DNA from: Pseudoduganella albidiflava
Lineage (GTDB): Bacteria > Pseudomonadota > Gammaproteobacteria > Burkholderiales > Burkholderiaceae_D
Reading direction: 5' to 3'
NCBI RefSeq assembly: GCF_004322755.1
Contig: NZ_CP036401.1
Coordinates: 6,138,001 to 6,202,000 of the forward strand
DNA length: 64,000 nt
Both the position numbers and the translations under genes were made by a program. The notes under the pieces were generated by a model. That model was not told the origin of the DNA and made no database searches. It worked only from the letters and a program-made list of their open reading frames with translations. Below, piece after piece: positions 62,261-64,000 of the stretch (positions within the stretch are counted from its first letter, which is position 1; every line of letters begins with the position of its first letter).

Positions 62261-63088
62261 TCAGCTCCGGTTCTCGGTATCGTTGGCGCCGTCGTTGGCG
62301 CCCTCGTTGGCGTCTTGGTCGGCGTCAGTGTTGGCGGAAGCGGCGGCGTCGCGGATCGCGGCGGCCACTTCGTCTTCGGCGGCGGGATCGGCCGCGCTGT
62401 CATCCACGCTGGCGGTGTCGTTGGCGGCGGCAAGCACGGCGCGCGGGATATGCACGACCTGCGCCGGCGCGCGCTTGAACACTTCGGCCAGCGCGCCGTT
62501 GATGATGCGTTCCTTCAGCAGGTCGGTATCCATCAGCAGGTCGAGCAGCGGGCCTTCGACGAGGATGTCGCCGCGCCGCTCGATGAAGCCCAGCTTCGAC
62601 AGGATGCCCAGGTTCATGTCCATGCGTGTCTTCTTGCCCAGCTTGTCGCCGAAGTCGGCCAGCAGCGCCTTGTACGGGATGCCGATCGACGTGTCTTCGG
62701 CGCGCGGTACCGGCTTGTCATTGCCGAACATGTCGTTCTGGTCGTCATCGGCGTGCTGGTGGGTTTCCTGCCGCTCGCGCTTGGGCAGGATGATCAGCGC
62801 CCACAGCACCACCAGCAGCGCCACGCCGTCGCGGGCCAGGCCGAAATTGTTGTTCTGCCATGTGTCGCGCGCGCCGAAGATCTTCGGTTCGATCGCGCGG
62901 TGCAGCGCCAGCGTGACGTGGTCCGCGTAGACATTGTCCAGCAGCTTCAGGCCGGTGGCGAGCAGGCGCGCATCGACTTCCTGGCGGAACTGTTCGTCCG
63001 ACAGCGCGCGTTTCACGAGGCGGTCGTCGCGGCGCAGCGTCTGGTGCGTCAGCAGGCGGGCGATCAGAATCTGGGAATCGTCATTCAT
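62261..63088 (-). CDS. MksE-like partner of the SMC ATPase
   Basis: 275 residues. Helical N-terminal part (SQILIARLLTHQTLRRDDRL), a hydrophobic segment (GVALLVVLWALIIL, about 85-100), and a winged-helix-like region at about 150-205 (IPYKALLADFGDKLGKKTRM, LGFIERRGDILVEGPLLDLL), as expected for MksE/MukE-type subunits. The last 40 residues are a low-complexity Ala/Asp/Asn tail encoded by short DNA repeats. Assignment rests on position between the kleisin-like and SMC-like genes more than on a motif. Confidence 0.6.
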   Translation of the reverse strand: MNDDSQILIARLLTHQTLRRDDRLVKRALSDEQFRQEVDARLLATGLKLLDNVYADHVTLALHRAIEPKIFGARDTWQNNNFGLARDGVALLVVLWALIILPKRERQETHQHADDDQNDMFGNDKPVPRAEDTSIGIPYKALLADFGDKLGKKTRMDMNLGILSKLGFIERRGDILVEGPLLDLLMDTDLLKERIINGALAEVFKRAPAQVVHIPRAVLAAANDTASVDDSAADPAAEDEVAAAIRDAAASANTDADQDANEGANDGANDTENRS

Positions 63089-63105
63089 TTTGTAACTCGC
63101 ATAAG

Positions 63106-64000
63106 TCAGCTCGCGGCCTTGTCGCCATCGTTCACATCGAGGGAGAGGCGGGCCAGGGTCATGGCGGCCACCTCCATGTCATCCAGCTGCACCATCATGT
63201 CGGTGGGCGCGAACTGCAGCGGCAGGCGCGCCAGTGCGGCGGTGGCGCCCTGCAGGCTTGCCTCGCCCTCGTCGCCCAGCAGCGGCAGCATCGACGCGCG
63301 GTAGGACGCCACCGCGAAGCTGGCCGGCAGCAGCGCTTCGTGCACGTTGATGTCCTTCGGCGATTCGTCGGCGATGCTGGGGAAATTGTTCAGCGTGGCG
63401 AAGTCGGACAGGCGCGCCAGCCAGTCATCGAGCTCGCGCTGCATGTCCTGGTCTTCGTTTACCGTCAGCGGCGCATCCTCGCCGGACGGCAGGCCGGAGG
63501 CGACGACGGCCACGCGCTCGGCCATCAGCTCGGTCTCGGCCACGTCGATCATCTCGGCCGGCGTGATGAACAGCGGCTTCACCGGCTGTTCGATGGCGTC
63601 TTCCGCCAGCGAAGCCAGATCCTGGTGCGCCAGCAGCCAGCGCTTGATGTCGGTCGTCGACAGGCCCGACTGGCCCAGGTGCACGCGCTGCCGCTCGATC
63701 TGGTTCAGCGCGCGCGAGAACATGCCCTGCATGTTCAGCAGCGAACTCTGGGCCCGGCCGATCGCCTGCGCGGCGCGGTGCGTGGCCGCATCGGCGTTTT
63801 CGTCGCTGGTGATGGCGCGCAGGATCTCGGAACCCTTTTCCACCCAGTCGCACGCGGTGTGCCATTTGGCCTGCGACTCGCGCAGGCGGAATTCGGAGCC
63901 GGAAGCGATGGCGTCGCGGAATTCGTCGGTCAGGTCGGTCAGGCGGCCCAGCAGGTGCTGCAGCTGTTCTGACGTGACGCCGCCCACCGCCTGCGCGCCG
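63106..64000 (-). CDS. Kleisin-like MksF protein (partial, C-terminal part)
   Basis: The frame is open to the right edge, so only the C-terminal 297 or so residues are visible. Mostly helical and acidic: LGRLTDLTDEFRDAIASGSE, a coiled segment (LNMQGMFSRALNQIERQRV), and a beta-rich C-terminal domain (about the last 90 residues; VAAMTLARLSLDVND). First visible gene of the leftward set; 17 bp before the MksE-like start. A GTG at 63987 is in frame, but sequence before it has no stop, so the true start lies outside. The call rests on gene order and general shape. Confidence 0.5.
   Translation of the reverse strand, partial: GAQAVGGVTSEQLQHLLGRLTDLTDEFRDAIASGSEFRLRESQAKWHTACDWVEKGSEILRAITSDENADAATHRAAQAIGRAQSSLLNMQGMFSRALNQIERQRVHLGQSGLSTTDIKRWLLAHQDLASLAEDAIEQPVKPLFITPAEMIDVAETELMAERVAVVASGLPSGEDAPLTVNEDQDMQRELDDWLARLSDFATLNNFPSIADESPKDINVHEALLPASFAVASYRASMLPLLGDEGEASLQGATAALARLPLQFAPTDMMVQLDDMEVAAMTLARLSLDVNDGDKAAS

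Noticed and set aside
59423..63304. A 1293-codon open frame on the + strand across the SMC-like operon
   Set aside because: It is antisense to a good SMC-type ATPase and its partner; composition (His/Arg/Val/Leu-rich, no domain) is that of a GC-rich shadow frame.

Overview
The window is GC-rich, densely packed chromosomal DNA from a Gram-negative bacterium. Two TonB-dependent receptors, TamA/TamB, a porin, a type VI secretion baseplate, GC-rich codon use and the dispersed GGGGTC(A/T)GACCCC palindromes together suggest a betaproteobacterium of the Massilia/Oxalobacteraceae kind. This is inferred from gene content, not from a marker gene; I see no rRNA or tRNA gene.

Layout. 1-9.2 kb: part of a type VI secretion locus. 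tssK reads rightward; tssF, tssG, vgrG, a phospholipase-D effector (apparently frameshifted) and a probable immunity gene read leftward. 9.2-15.6 kb: an esterase, a TonB-dependent receptor and a likely periplasmic amine-oxidation operon (Tat-exported flavin amine oxidase, cytochrome c, RidA). 15.6-20 kb: a TnsB/Mu-type transposase homologue that has lost catalytic aspartates, and a DeaD helicase with two DbpA-type RNA-binding domains. 20-35.7 kb: housekeeping and signalling genes (hydrolases, a CHASE-PAS-GGDEF-EAL protein, a Nei-type glycosylase, an HD-GYP response regulator facing a histidine kinase, a porin, queC). An IS110-family element lies between the response regulator and the kinase. 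35.8-42 kb: tamA-tamB. 42-47.9 kb: small membrane or unknown proteins, a GbsR-type regulator with a truncated DCC-family gene and a TIGR01777 oxidoreductase, an IS1595-family element with intact target duplications, and a lone flagellin. 48-54.4 kb: a complete carotenoid cluster crtE-X-Y-I-B with convergent crtZ, predicted to make zeaxanthin glucosides. 54.6-59.2 kb: a DUF2141 protein, a LysR regulator, a class IV aminotransferase and a second TonB-dependent receptor. 59.4-64 kb: an SMC/MksB-like ATPase, an MksE-like protein and a kleisin-like protein that runs off the right edge.

Non-coding structure is unusually rich. Four copies of a modular palindromic element sit between genes at about 21.2, 34.7, 42.2 and 59.3 kb. 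In the two long copies the core is inverted relative to the arms, and a hairpin shows a compensatory base change. Related 13-bp palindromes occur at 26.5, 30.5, 34.0 and 59.4 kb, and the IS110 element is inserted precisely inside one of them. Tandem arrays of 12-14 bp occur at several gene ends (10.1, 12.7, 47.8 and 54.5 kb), and another lies in the porin leader. All functional statements rest on reading motifs by eye; no database search was run.
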